A stretch of 64,000 nucleotides of DNA from Pseudothauera lacus. GTDB taxonomy: Bacteria > Pseudomonadota > Gammaproteobacteria > Burkholderiales > Rhodocyclaceae. The notes under the pieces are model-generated. The model worked only from the letters and a program-made list of their open reading frames with translations. It searched no databases and was not told where the DNA came from. This document shows, piece by piece, positions 27,608 through 36,804 of the stretch; position 1 is the first letter of the stretch, and the number at the start of each line of letters is the position of its first letter. Where the stretch lies: contig NZ_PZKC01000014.1 of assembly GCF_003034845.1 (NCBI RefSeq), forward strand, positions 1-64,000, written 5' to 3'. Position numbers and translations under genes: made by a program.

Positions 27608-28540
27608 ATGGACGCCGCGCTGTTCTCCTCCATCCTCTTCGCCACCGTGGTCGCCGGCACCCCGCTGATCATCGTCGCTCTCGGCCTGCTGGTGAGCGAG
27701 CGTGCCGGGGTGCTCAACCTCGGCGCCGAGGGCATGATGGCGATGGGCGCAGTGGCCGCCTTTGCGGTCACCCACAGCACCGGCAACCCGTGGCTGGGCG
27801 TGCTCGCCGGGCTCACCGCGGGGATGGGCACGGCGCTCATCCACGGCGTGCTGTGCCTCAGCCTGCAGGCCAACCAGGTGGCCGCCGGACTGGCGGTGGC
27901 GATCTTCGGCGTCGGCCTCTCGGCCTTCGTCGGCAAACCCTTCGAATCGGTCGCCCTGCCCGCGGTGCCGCCGATCCGCATCCCCTTCATCGCCGACATC
28001 CCGCTCATCGGCGAGGCCCTCTACAACCAGCAGGCCCTGGTCTATTTCTCCTGGGCGCTGTTCTGGGCGGTGCTGTGGTTCCTCGCCCGCAGCCGCGCCG
28101 GGCTGGTCCTGCGCGCGGTCGGCGAAGCGCCCGCCTCGGCCCACGCCATCGGCTACCCGGTGATCCTCATCCGCTATCTCGCGGTACTCTTCGGCGGCGC
28201 CATGGCCGGCATCGGCGGCGCCTTCCTGTCGGTGTTCTACACCCCGATGTGGATGGAGGGCATGGTCGCCGGACGCGGCTGGATCGCCCTCGCGCTGGTG
28301 GTCTTCGCCACCTGGCGGCCGCTGCGGGTGATGGTCGGTGCCTATCTGTTCGGCGGCGTGATGATCACCCAGCTGTTCATCCAGGGCTCCGGCCTGCAGA
28401 TCGACTTCCCGGCACAGTTCCTCTCTTCGCTGCCGTACTGGGCCACCATCGTCGTGCTGGTGCTGATCTCGCGCAATCCCAACGCCATCCGTCTCAATTC
28501 GCCCGCCTCGCTGGGCAAGCCCTTCCGCCCCGAGCAATGA
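27608..28540 (+). CDS. nucleoside/purine ABC transporter, permease (YufQ-like)
   Basis: This 310-residue membrane permease is the second BPD_transp_2 subunit. It begins after a very strong ribosome binding site (AGGAGG, ATG 27608), with LVSERAGVLNLGAEGMMAMGA near residue 30. It is hydrophobic throughout, with about eight predicted helices. The 8-bp gap to the first permease supports one transcript. Confidence 0.9.
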   Translation: MDAALFSSILFATVVAGTPLIIVALGLLVSERAGVLNLGAEGMMAMGAVAAFAVTHSTGNPWLGVLAGLTAGMGTALIHGVLCLSLQANQVAAGLAVAIFGVGLSAFVGKPFESVALPAVPPIRIPFIADIPLIGEALYNQQALVYFSWALFWAVLWFLARSRAGLVLRAVGEAPASAHAIGYPVILIRYLAVLFGGAMAGIGGAFLSVFYTPMWMEGMVAGRGWIALALVVFATWRPLRVMVGAYLFGGVMITQLFIQGSGLQIDFPAQFLSSLPYWATIVVLVLISRNPNAIRLNSPASLGKPFRPEQ

Positions 28541-28592
28541 CGACGCCACCGCTTTCCGGCCACAAGCCATCCCTCAACCACGGAGAACCCTC

Positions 28593-29681
28593 ATGACCGA
28601 TCGTCGCCAGTTCATGCTGTCCGCCAGTGCCGCCGCGCTGGCCGCCGCCCTCCCCGGCAGCCTGCTCGCCCAGGAAGCCACCCGCATCGGCTTCGTCTAC
28701 GTCAGCCCGATCGGCGACGCCGGCTGGACCTACCAGCACGACCTCGCCCGCAAGGAGCTCGAAGCCAGCCTCGGCAGCAAGGTCCAGACCCGCTTCGTCG
28801 AGAACGTCGCCGAAGGGGCTGACGCCGAACGGGTGATCCGCGAGTTCGCCGCCAGCGGCCACAAGATCGTCTTCGCCACCAGCTTCGGCTACATGAACTA
28901 CGTCGAGCGCGTCGCCCGCCAGTTCCCCAACGTCACCTTCCTGCATGCCACCGGCTACAAGTCCGGGCGCAACTTCGGCAACTACAATGCGCGCTTCTAC
29001 GAGGGACGCTACCTCAACGGAGTGATCGCCGGCCGCATGACCAAGTCGAAGATCCTCGGCTACGTCGGCGCCTTCCCCATCCCCGAGGTACTGCAGGGCA
29101 TCAACGCCTTCACCCTGGGGGCGAAGAGCGTCAATCCGGACATCGAGGTGCGGGTGATCTGGGTGAACAGCTGGTACGACCCCGGCAAGGAGCGCGAAGC
29201 GGCAATGACGCTGATCAGCCAGGGCGCCGACGTCGTCACCCAGCACACCGATTCCACCGCCGTCGTCCAGGCCGCCGAGGAACGCGGCGTGTACGCCTTC
29301 GGCTACCACTCCGACATGTCGAAGTACGGCCCCAAGGCCCACCTCACCGCCACCACCCACCACTGGGGCGAGTTCTATACCCGCACCGTGAATGCCGTGC
29401 TCGCCGGCACCTGGAAGGCGGAGAACATCTGGGGCGGTTTCAAGGACGGCATGGTGCGCCTGGCGCCGCTCAACCCGGCCATTCCCGCCGCTGTGCAGGC
29501 CGAGGTCAAGGCGCTGGAGGAAAAACTCACCGCCGGCACCTTCCATCCCTTCACCGGCCCCATCGTCGACCAGGCCGGCAAGGAGCGCCTCTCCGCAGGC
29601 GCGGTGATGGATGACGTCGCCCTCGGCAAGATGGACTTCTTCGTCCAGGGTGTCGCCTCGCGCCTGCCCAACACCCGCTGA
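28593..29681 (+). CDS. BMP-family nucleoside/purine-binding protein
   Basis: This 362-residue periplasmic binding protein of the BMP/PnrA family carries an N-terminal signal, DRRQFMLSASAAALAAALPG, with twin arginines. This suggests Tat export, with cleavage near ALLAQ/EA-like residues 25-27. The mature part has RIGFVYVSPIGDAGWTYQHD and the Asp/aromatic pattern of nucleoside-binding members, although its exact ligand is not readable. The guanine deaminase gene downstream points to purine bases or nucleosides. The signal lacks a lipobox, so the protein is probably soluble rather than a lipoprotein. Confidence 0.9.
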   Translation: MTDRRQFMLSASAAALAAALPGSLLAQEATRIGFVYVSPIGDAGWTYQHDLARKELEASLGSKVQTRFVENVAEGADAERVIREFAASGHKIVFATSFGYMNYVERVARQFPNVTFLHATGYKSGRNFGNYNARFYEGRYLNGVIAGRMTKSKILGYVGAFPIPEVLQGINAFTLGAKSVNPDIEVRVIWVNSWYDPGKEREAAMTLISQGADVVTQHTDSTAVVQAAEERGVYAFGYHSDMSKYGPKAHLTATTHHWGEFYTRTVNAVLAGTWKAENIWGGFKDGMVRLAPLNPAIPAAVQAEVKALEEKLTAGTFHPFTGPIVDQAGKERLSAGAVMDDVALGKMDFFVQGVASRLPNTR

Positions 29682-29704
29682 GCGCCTGCGCCGCCGCTGC
29701 CGCA

Positions 29705-31066
29705 ATGGCGCGCAGCGGCGGCACAAAGATACCGGAGTACACCCTGGGCACCCCAGCCGTACGCGCCCTGCGCGGCGAAATCGTCCATTTCCTCGCCGAC
29801 CCCGCCGACTGCGGAGCCGCCGCGCTGGCGCACTTTGCCGACGGGCTGCTGATCATCCGCGACGGCCGCGTGGCCGACTGCGGCCCCGCAGAGCAACTGC
29901 TCGGCCAGCTGCCGGCGGACTGCACCGTCGACGATCAGCGCGGCCACCTGATCATGCCGGGCTTCGTGGACACCCACGTCCATTACGCGCAGACCGACAT
30001 CATCGCCAGCGACGGCGAGCAACTGCTCGCCTGGCTGGAGAAATACACCTTCCCCGCCGAACGCCGCTTCGCCGATCCGGCACACGCCGCCGAGGTCGCG
30101 GCCTTCTTCTGCGATCAGCTGCTGCGCAACGGCACCACCACGGCAATGAGCTTCGCCACCGTGCACGCGCAGTCCGTCGATGCCCTCTTCGCCGCCGCCC
30201 AGGCGCGGCGCATGCGCATGATCGCAGGCAAGGTGCTGATGGACCGCAACTGCCCCGATTTCCTGCGCGACGACGCCCACAGCGCAGAGACCGACTCGCG
30301 CGCGCTGATCGCCCGCTGGCACGGCCGCGACCGCCTTGCCTACGCCGTCACGCCGCGCTTCGCACCAACCTCCAGCAGCGCGCAGATGGCGCTCGCCGGA
30401 CGCCTGTACGCCGAGCACCCCGGGGTCTATCTGCAATCCCACGTCGCCGAAAACCGCGCCGAAGTCGCCTGGGTGGCCGAACTCTACCCGCAGGCCCGCA
30501 GTTATCTGGACGTCTACGACCACTACGGCCAGCTCGGCCCGCGCAGCATCTACGCCCACTGCATCTGGCTCGACGACAGCGACCGCGCACGCATGGCGGC
30601 AACTGGCGCGGCGATGAGCTTCTGCCCGACCTCCAACCTCTTCCTCGGCTCCGGGCTTTTCGACCTCGAGCGCGCCCACGCCCTCGGCGTCCGTGTCGGC
30701 CTCGGCACCGACGTCGGTGCCGGCACCAGCTTCTCCATGCTCACCACCCTCAACGAGGCCTACAAGGTACTGCAGCTCCAGGGGCAGAAACTGAGTGCTG
30801 CGCGCGCCTTCTACCTCGCCACCCTGGGCGGCGCGCGCAGTCTCTACCTCGACGAACACATCGGCAGCTTCGCCCCGGGGCGCGAAGCCGACCTGATCAT
30901 CATCGACCCCGCCGCCACCGCCCTCCTCGCCCGCCGCAGTGCCGCTGCGCAGACGCTGGCCGAACGCCTGTTCGCCCTGATGATGCTCGGCGACGAGCGC
31001 TGCATCGCCGAGACCCGCATCCTCGGCGAAACCGCCTTCAGGCGACCTGTGGAGCGAGGCGCATGA
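29705..31066 (+). CDS. guaD: guanine deaminase
   Basis: This 453-residue amidohydrolase converts guanine to xanthine. Metal-binding blocks are GFVDTHVHYAQTD (near residue 87), SHVAENRAEV, a His in IYAHCIWL, and GTDVGAGTSFSM with the catalytic aspartate. CPTSNLFLGSGLF is typical of the guanine deaminase branch. It follows the binding protein gene by 23 bp, consistent with salvage or catabolism of imported purines. Confidence 0.92.
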   Translation: MARSGGTKIPEYTLGTPAVRALRGEIVHFLADPADCGAAALAHFADGLLIIRDGRVADCGPAEQLLGQLPADCTVDDQRGHLIMPGFVDTHVHYAQTDIIASDGEQLLAWLEKYTFPAERRFADPAHAAEVAAFFCDQLLRNGTTTAMSFATVHAQSVDALFAAAQARRMRMIAGKVLMDRNCPDFLRDDAHSAETDSRALIARWHGRDRLAYAVTPRFAPTSSSAQMALAGRLYAEHPGVYLQSHVAENRAEVAWVAELYPQARSYLDVYDHYGQLGPRSIYAHCIWLDDSDRARMAATGAAMSFCPTSNLFLGSGLFDLERAHALGVRVGLGTDVGAGTSFSMLTTLNEAYKVLQLQGQKLSAARAFYLATLGGARSLYLDEHIGSFAPGREADLIIIDPAATALLARRSAAAQTLAERLFALMMLGDERCIAETRILGETAFRRPVERGA

Positions 31067-31218
31067 CCCTCGCCCGAGGCACCGAAAACCATGTCACCAT
31101 GTCGGAAATCGGCCTATTCCATCCACCTTGCCGCAGGCATAGAATCGCGCCGCCAGGGCCTTTCGGCCTTTCCGCCTTGACCGCCCCCCGCCATCCCGAC
31201 CACTGAGGACGCTCCGCC

Positions 31219-32424
31219 ATGGCCTGTTTCTGCCACCAGTGTGGCCAACGCAACGAAGACGACGCCAATTTCTGCGAGTCCTGCGGCACGCCGCTGCGCA
31301 AACCCGCAGCGCCCCCGCCGGCCACGCCGGCTGCGAGCGCCAACCCCGTCGCACCGGCAGGCCGGCCCGCGGCAAAAGGGACCGGCCTGCCGAAGGCCGC
31401 GCTCGCCGGCATTGCCGTCGTCGCCCTGGTGGCGGCCGGCGCACTGGGCTGGTTCCTCCTCGCCGACGGCAAACCCAGCGAAGGCGCCCTGCTGACGGCC
31501 AGCAAGACCTGGCTGGACGACCAGCGTGCCAACCAGGAGAGTTCGGCCTGCCTGCGCAACTTCGACTACGGCAAGAGTCCGGTGTTCGTCAGCCCGGACA
31601 GCCACAGCACCCGCGAATGGCTCGACGCCCTCGTCGAGGCCGGCATTTACCAGGCTCCCGAAACCATCACCAGCGGCAGCGGCTACTGGGCGCGCCAGCA
31701 ACTGCGCTACGAACATGGCGAACAGGCCGCACGCTACATCCGCGGCGGCCGTCTGTGCGCGGCCGAGCGTCTCGAAGTCAGCGCGGTCAGCTTCGATCCG
31801 CAGAGCGTCTTCAAGGCCGCCGACAGCCAGTGGGTGGCGGGTTCGGCAACGCTGAGCTGGGACGCGCGCGCGCCGTGGAGCCAGCATGCCACGCTGGCCG
31901 GCGAGTTCGACGAGGTGATGAATCCGCGCACCGTGGACATGGCCTGGCGGCGAGCCAAGGACGGCGACTGGGAAGTGGTCAGCCGCAATCAGTACGCACA
32001 GGCCCAGCGCGGCAGTGAAAGCGGCGACAAGAAGGCCGTCACCCCGGCCAAGCAGGCACAGGCCAGCAGCAGCGGCGGCTTTGGCGACTGGCTGGGCAAG
32101 CTGTTCGGCGGTGGCGGCGGTGCCGAAAAGATGGTCGAGAGCTTCTACCGCGACATCAACGGCGGTCGCGCCGAACAGGCCGCCACGGCGGTGATTCCCG
32201 ACCCCCAGCTCGAACCTGCCAAGCTGAAGGTGCTGCTTGAAGCGAAGAGCGTCGAATTCAAGGCCAAGGGTGGCATCGCGCGCATCTCCACCCGCTACCA
32301 GGCCGGCAGCAACGGTGCCGCCGACGCCGTGGAAGTGGAGATCGGCTTCAATGACGGCAGCACCATGCAGGAACGCGTCGAAGTAGCCAAGGTAGACGGC
32401 GATTGGAAGCTGTCGCTCGACTGA
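31219..32424 (+). CDS. zinc-ribbon membrane protein of unknown function
   Basis: This 401-residue protein starts with a zinc ribbon (CHQCG...CESCG, residues 5-23), followed by a Pro/Ala-rich linker and a single membrane helix near 57-78. The large C-terminal part shows no family I can name with certainty. A segment after a Ser/Gly-rich linker (from about 300; GGGGAEKMVESFYRDINGG) resembles lumazine-like or DUF4878 NTF2-type domains found in secreted bacterial proteins. With Zn ribbon inside and the C-terminal domain outside, topology would be N-in. It overlaps the next gene by about 22 bp. Confidence 0.8.
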   Translation: MACFCHQCGQRNEDDANFCESCGTPLRKPAAPPPATPAASANPVAPAGRPAAKGTGLPKAALAGIAVVALVAAGALGWFLLADGKPSEGALLTASKTWLDDQRANQESSACLRNFDYGKSPVFVSPDSHSTREWLDALVEAGIYQAPETITSGSGYWARQQLRYEHGEQAARYIRGGRLCAAERLEVSAVSFDPQSVFKAADSQWVAGSATLSWDARAPWSQHATLAGEFDEVMNPRTVDMAWRRAKDGDWEVVSRNQYAQAQRGSESGDKKAVTPAKQAQASSSGGFGDWLGKLFGGGGGAEKMVESFYRDINGGRAEQAATAVIPDPQLEPAKLKVLLEAKSVEFKAKGGIARISTRYQAGSNGAADAVEVEIGFNDGSTMQERVEVAKVDGDWKLSLD

Positions 32425-33062
32425 AGGCACGGCGCTGGTGGCTGGCGGCGCTGATCGCGACGCTGGCCACCCTCGCCGCCCTGGGGGTGTCTGCTCTGCC
32501 CGCCGCTCCGGGTTTCGACGCACGCAACGTGCGCCTCGACAACGCCGAGGAAGGCGACTGGGTGTTTCGCCGCACCACCTCGGCCGCAGGAGCGGCGGCA
32601 CGCTGGATGAGCAGCTTCCCGCCCTACTCCCATGTCGGCATGTTGATCGCCGGGCCTGACGGCTGGCAGGTCATCCACGCCAGCCCCGGAGACGACCATG
32701 AAGCCGCCGGCGTCACCCTGGTTAGCCTGGAAGCCTTCCTGCAGCGCCCCGACGTCAATGCCGCCGGCGTCTTCCGCGTCCGTGACAGCACCGCAGCGCA
32801 ACGCCGGACGATGGCCGCCGCGGCGCACAGCATGCTCGGCCGCCCCTTCGACCACCTCTATGCCCTCGACGATGACAGCGCCCTCTACTGCACCGAACTG
32901 CTGTGGCTGGCCGCGCGCCAGGCGGCACTCCTCGACGGGCTCAGCGCACGCGAACTGGCCACCCCCTTCGGCCGCGTTGCCGTGCTGACCCTCGATACCG
33001 TGCTCAGTCCCGAGTTGCTCGAACGTGTCGATGGTCACACCGACGTCGCCGCGGAGCAGTAG
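32403..33062 (+). CDS. YiiX/YebB-like NlpC/P60-superfamily cysteine hydrolase
   Basis: This 219-residue protein has an N-terminal hydrophobic anchor or signal (about residues 10-33). A permuted NlpC/P60-like fold follows: the histidine in [10 protein letters not shown] and the cysteine in LYCTELLW match the YiiX catalytic pair. Members act on amide or thioester bonds, possibly cell-wall or lipid linked; the substrate is unknown. TTG 32403 is the likely start and lies inside the previous gene, which indicates translational coupling. Confidence 0.75.
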   Translation: MEAVARLKARRWWLAALIATLATLAALGVSALPAAPGFDARNVRLDNAEEGDWVFRRTTSAAGAAARWMSSFPPYSHVGMLIAGPDGWQVIHASPGDDHEAAGVTLVSLEAFLQRPDVNAAGVFRVRDSTAAQRRTMAAAAHSMLGRPFDHLYALDDDSALYCTELLWLAARQAALLDGLSARELATPFGRVAVLTLDTVLSPELLERVDGHTDVAAEQ

Positions 33063-33142
33063 GCAGAACGCCGATTGGATACAATCCTGCAACCTCTCTG
33101 CCGCAGCACGGCAGCAAACCAGCGGATGGAGTCATAAAGACC

Positions 33143-34570
33143 ATGAAATGCACTCAGTGCGGCCGTGAAAACCGTGACGGCGCAGCATTCTGCGGGGGCT
33201 GCGGGAGCAGCCTGCAAGGCGCCGCGGCGCCGCAGCCTGCACCGGCGGCGACAGCCTGTCCGGCCTGCGGCGCCGACTGCAAGCCAGGGGCGCGTTTCTG
33301 CCCGGCCTGCGGCCACCACCTTGACGCCGCGCCCGCACCGGCGTCACCCGCCCAACCGGCAGCCGCGACGACAGCGGATGCGGAAGCGGACTGGGACATG
33401 CCACTGCCCCCCTCCCCGGAAGCGCCGGCGCTCGAGCAGGCACTCCCGACGACTGCCCCTGCCACCGCGACACAGCCGCCTGTGCAGGAACAGCCCTCCG
33501 CGGAGCCCGCGCCGGAGCCCGCACCCGAGCCCGAACCCATTCCTGAGCCGCAGCCCATTCCTGAGCCGGAGCCCGAAGCCGTCCCCGAACCTGCCCCGGA
33601 ACCCGAGCCTGCCCCGGAGCCCGAACCTCTTCGAGAGCCGGAGCCGGCAACCGTTCAGCAAACCGCAGCCGCACCGGATCCTGTACCTGTGCCGGCGCCC
33701 GCAGCGAACCCGCAACCCACCCTGACCTCCGACGCCGACGACAAGGCGCCGCCGCCCGCTGGCGGCGGCCGCTCGCCGGGCATCTTCATCGGCATCCTCA
33801 TCGGCGTCGTGCTGCTCGCTGCCGGCGCTGCCTTCTGGGCCTATCGCTCGATGCAGGCCGACGTCCCGCCGCCTGTGGCTACCGCCCCTGCCAGCACGAG
33901 CGGACAGGATGCGGCACTGGCGGCTGCTGAGACTGCAGCACCTGCCGCTGCCGCGGACGCCGCCCCTGTTGCCGAGGAGGATCCTGCACACGCAAGCAGT
34001 GAGAGCGCCGACAGCGAAAGTGCCGACGACGCCAGCACCAAGTCTGCCGCCGCCCAGCCGCTGCAGCCCCGCCCCTCCCGCGAGCTGTGGCGCACCGCCT
34101 GCGCCAGCTGCCATGACCGTGGCGAGGGCAAATCGCCGCGCGTCAGCCAGCCCGGTGAATGGGACGGACTGCTGGTGCGTTCGCGCGCCGCCATGGTGCG
34201 CAGCGTGCTCGACGGTCACGGCGGCTCGCCGGCCGGCGCCGGCGTCGACCTGAGTGAGGAAGAAGCCCGCCGCCTGGTTGCCCAGGTTGTCCAGCAGGTC
34301 GAACGCGCCGCCAGCGCAGCGGAGGCCGAACGCGCCCGCCGTGCGGCCGCCGAGCGCGAAGCGGCCTCCGCCAGCAAACCGGCGGAGAGCCGGCCACAGG
34401 CGAACGGCGGAGAGGACTGGCTGGCTGCACTGCGCCGCGAGCTCGATGCCTGCAGCAAGCTCAGCTTCTTCGCGCAGATTCCCTGCCGCGAAAAGGCACG
34501 CTGGCAATACTGCAACAACCGCTGGGACACTGTGCCGGAATGCGCGACCAGCAACCAGCGCAACAACTGA
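33143..34570 (+). CDS. double zinc-ribbon, membrane-anchored c-type cytochrome-like protein
   Basis: This 475-residue protein of unusual build has two zinc ribbons at residues 3-20 and 39-56. A Pro/Glu repeat (about 117-168) follows, then one membrane helix at 213-234, an Ala/Ser-rich spacer and a CASCH heme-attachment motif at 320-324 (34100-34114). The segment after CASCH resembles cytochrome c5-like domains, but the usual Met axial ligand region reads [10 protein letters not shown] without Met. The tail (425-475) has four cysteines ([27 protein letters not shown]), seen in related betaproteobacterial zinc-ribbon proteins. The helix would place the ribbons in the cytoplasm and the heme motif in the periplasm. 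Function unknown. Confidence 0.8.
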   Translation: MKCTQCGRENRDGAAFCGGCGSSLQGAAAPQPAPAATACPACGADCKPGARFCPACGHHLDAAPAPASPAQPAAATTADAEADWDMPLPPSPEAPALEQALPTTAPATATQPPVQEQPSAEPAPEPAPEPEPIPEPQPIPEPEPEAVPEPAPEPEPAPEPEPLREPEPATVQQTAAAPDPVPVPAPAANPQPTLTSDADDKAPPPAGGGRSPGIFIGILIGVVLLAAGAAFWAYRSMQADVPPPVATAPASTSGQDAALAAAETAAPAAAADAAPVAEEDPAHASSESADSESADDASTKSAAAQPLQPRPSRELWRTACASCHDRGEGKSPRVSQPGEWDGLLVRSRAAMVRSVLDGHGGSPAGAGVDLSEEEARRLVAQVVQQVERAASAAEAERARRAAAEREAASASKPAESRPQANGGEDWLAALRRELDACSKLSFFAQIPCREKARWQYCNNRWDTVPECATSNQRNN

Positions 34571-34629
34571 GCCTGAATCCCGCAACCGGACTCACCGCCG
34601 CATCAAACAATAAACAAGGGGAACGACAC

Positions 34630-35850
34630 ATGACACAAAGCGTATCCAGCCAGCAGACCTCCGGGCTGCTCGACCTCCTCCTCCGCGCCGGCGATGCCTG
34701 GCGCAACTGGCGCGCCCTGCTGGTGCTCGCCGGCACCGCGCTGCTCTTCGTGGTACTGATCGGCGCCGGCGGGGCAGGAGCGGCCAGCGGCAGCGGTTTC
34801 GTCGCCTTCGTTGCCGGCCTGATCGCCTTCTTCATCCTCCTCACCGGTTTCTCCGCCGCCGGTGTGCTGCTGATGGATCAGGCCACCGAGATGGAACCGC
34901 GCGGTATGGGCGCTGCCATCGTCGATGGCTTCTTCTGCACCCTGCGCTACATCGTCCTCGCCCTGGCCGCCTTCCTGGTCACCGTACTGTTCGCCATCGT
35001 CGTCGCCATCCTGCTCTACCTGTGCAAGATCCCCGGTCTCGGCCCAGTACTGTATGCGGTGCTGTTCCCGATCCTGGCAATCGTCTCGGCCTTCTTCTTC
35101 GCCGCCTACTACCTGTTCTTCCTGCTTGCCGGCCCCACCCTGTGGAGCGGCAGCACGCTGCGTGAAGCCATCGCCCGCCTCTACGCCATCATCACCCAGA
35201 AGCCTGCCCAGGCCATCATCGCCGCACTGATGCTGTCCATCCTGGTGGCACTGGTGAGCGGCATCCTGTTTACCGCGGTGACTGCCGGCGTGTTCTTCGT
35301 CGGCGGCCTCAGCGCCCCCATCCTCGGCGGCTTCGGTGGTCTGGAGAGCATGATGATGGGAGGCATGGGCCGCGGCGGCTTCCAGGGCCTGGCGGTGGCC
35401 GGCGCCTTCGGCACCGGGCTGGTTTATGCGCTGGTTGCCGCGGCGGTGTTCGTGGTGATGATCCTCGGCAGCTGCTACGTGTATCTGCACCTCACCGCCG
35501 ACATGGATTTTGCCGCCGCCGAAGCAGCGCTCGAGGAGCGCATGCGCAAGACCCGCGAGCAGGCCAGCCGTCTCAAGGAAGAAGCCGAGCGCCGCGCCCG
35601 CGAAGCCAAGGAAGAGGCCCAGCGCCGCACCGAGGCAATGCGCGTGGCCGCCTCCGAGCGTGCCGCACGCAAGGCCGAGGAGGATGCCGCGCGCGCCGCA
35701 GCCGCCGTTGATGCCGCCGACGCCCCGGCCACCGAAACGGCACCGCCGGCCGCTGCCGCCGCCAATGCCTGCCCGGCCTGCCAGAGCCCGGTACACGCCG
35801 ACGACATGTTCTGCGGTAACTGCGGCCATCGCCTCAAGCAGCCTGGCTGA
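34630..35850 (+). CDS. multi-spanning membrane protein with C-terminal coiled coil and zinc ribbon
   Basis: This 406-residue protein begins with about six hydrophobic segments (residues 30-290), including a Gly/Met-rich stretch. A highly charged helix (about 300-360, EERMRKTREQASRLKEEAERR) and a C-terminal zinc ribbon (CPACQ...CGNCG) follow. AGGGGA precedes ATG 34630. The charged helix and ribbon should be cytoplasmic. I do not recognise a described family. It is the last gene of the zinc-ribbon cluster, and a terminator follows. Confidence 0.8.
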   Translation: MTQSVSSQQTSGLLDLLLRAGDAWRNWRALLVLAGTALLFVVLIGAGGAGAASGSGFVAFVAGLIAFFILLTGFSAAGVLLMDQATEMEPRGMGAAIVDGFFCTLRYIVLALAAFLVTVLFAIVVAILLYLCKIPGLGPVLYAVLFPILAIVSAFFFAAYYLFFLLAGPTLWSGSTLREAIARLYAIITQKPAQAIIAALMLSILVALVSGILFTAVTAGVFFVGGLSAPILGGFGGLESMMMGGMGRGGFQGLAVAGAFGTGLVYALVAAAVFVVMILGSCYVYLHLTADMDFAAAEAALEERMRKTREQASRLKEEAERRAREAKEEAQRRTEAMRVAASERAARKAEEDAARAAAAVDAADAPATETAPPAAAAANACPACQSPVHADDMFCGNCGHRLKQPG

Positions 35851-35874
35851 GCGCCGAGCACGCTCCGCATGGAC

Positions 35875-35908
35875 AACGGCGGCCCCCAGGGGCCGCCGTT
35901 TTTTTTGA
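35875..35908 (+). terminator. strong rho-independent terminator closing the zinc-ribbon cluster
   Basis: AACGGCGGCCCC and GGGGCCGCCGTT form a perfect stem with a minimal loop, followed by eight or more T residues. Confidence 0.92.
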
Positions 35909-35962
35909 CCTGCGGCTGCCGGTCAATAGGTAAAACCATCTAGCCAGCCCCTTCATCACCCC

Positions 35963-35980
35963 AATTACGGCGTGGTTATT
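35963..35980 (+). promoter_or_regulatory. dyad upstream of ttrB, possible TtrR site
   Basis: AATTAC, 6 bp, GTTATT is an imperfect inverted repeat 48 bp before the ttrB start. A second dyad, TTGACC-N10-GGTCAA, begins at the end of the preceding terminator. A FixJ-type regulator such as TtrR binds short dyads, but assignment is inference only. Confidence 0.3.
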
Positions 35981-36027
35981 CCATCGCTACGCTGGCAGTG
36001 CCTCCCCAAAACCGACGGAGCACTGTC

Positions 36028-36777
36028 ATGAAGCACCCCGATCTTACCCATTCCAGCGCCGCGCCCTCGCCTTCGCGCCGGGCCTTCCTGCGCGGCATCC
36101 CGGTGCTCACCGCGGCCATCGCCGCCCCTGCCCCGGCCCTTGCCGCCAGTGCCGGCCATCACTGGGCAATGCTCGTCGATGTGCGCCGCTGCATCGGCTG
36201 TCAGGCATGCACGGTGTCGTGCATGCAGGAGAACGCCGTTCCCGAGGGCAGTTTCCGTACCGTGGTGTCGACCTACAGCGTCGCCCTCGAGGGCGAACGC
36301 CAGCCCGCCGGCACCTACGTTCTGCCGCGCCTGTGCAACCACTGCGACAACCCGCCATGCGTGCCGGTGTGCCCGGTCGGTGCCACCTTCAAGCGCGCCG
36401 ACGGCGTAGTGCTGGTCAACAGCGAGCGCTGCGTGGGCTGTGCCTACTGCGTACAGGCCTGTCCGTATGACGCACGCTTCATCAACCACGACACCAACAA
36501 GGCCGACAAGTGCACCTTCTGCGCCCACCGCGTGGATGCCGGCCTGTTGCCCGCCTGCGTGGAAACCTGCGTCGGCGGTGCGCGCGTGTTCGGCGACCTC
36601 AATGACCCGGACAGCGAACTGCGCCGCCGCCTCGACGCCGCCGCCGGCCAGGTGAAGGTGCTGAAGCCGGCCCAGAACACTGATCCGCAGGTCTTCTACA
36701 TCGGCCTCGACGAGCGCTTCGCAGGCAAGGTCGACGGCCAGGCCACGCTGTGGAAGCCGCGCGCCGCGCATCCCTGA
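36028..36777 (+). CDS. ttrB: tetrathionate reductase iron-sulfur subunit TtrB
   Basis: This 249-residue electron-transfer subunit has a twin-arginine leader (SRRAFLRGIPVL). Four cysteine clusters for [4Fe-4S] centres follow: CIGCQACTVSC, CNHCDNPPCVPVCPVG, CVGCAYCVQACPYD and CTFCAHR...CVETC. ATG 36028 is preceded by GGAG. It should relay electrons from the membrane subunit TtrC to the molybdopterin subunit TtrA in the periplasm. The B-C-A gene order matches the Salmonella ttr operon. Confidence 0.85.
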   Translation: MKHPDLTHSSAAPSPSRRAFLRGIPVLTAAIAAPAPALAASAGHHWAMLVDVRRCIGCQACTVSCMQENAVPEGSFRTVVSTYSVALEGERQPAGTYVLPRLCNHCDNPPCVPVCPVGATFKRADGVVLVNSERCVGCAYCVQACPYDARFINHDTNKADKCTFCAHRVDAGLLPACVETCVGGARVFGDLNDPDSELRRRLDAAAGQVKVLKPAQNTDPQVFYIGLDERFAGKVDGQATLWKPRAAHP

Positions 36778-36804
36778 ACGAATCATCCAGCAGGAGTAGC
36801 GACC

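Noticed and set aside
33490-33650. Short tandem repeats that could suggest a CRISPR or satellite
   Set aside because: They are in-frame Pro/Glu codons of the zinc-ribbon/cytochrome protein with irregular unit length and no spacers.
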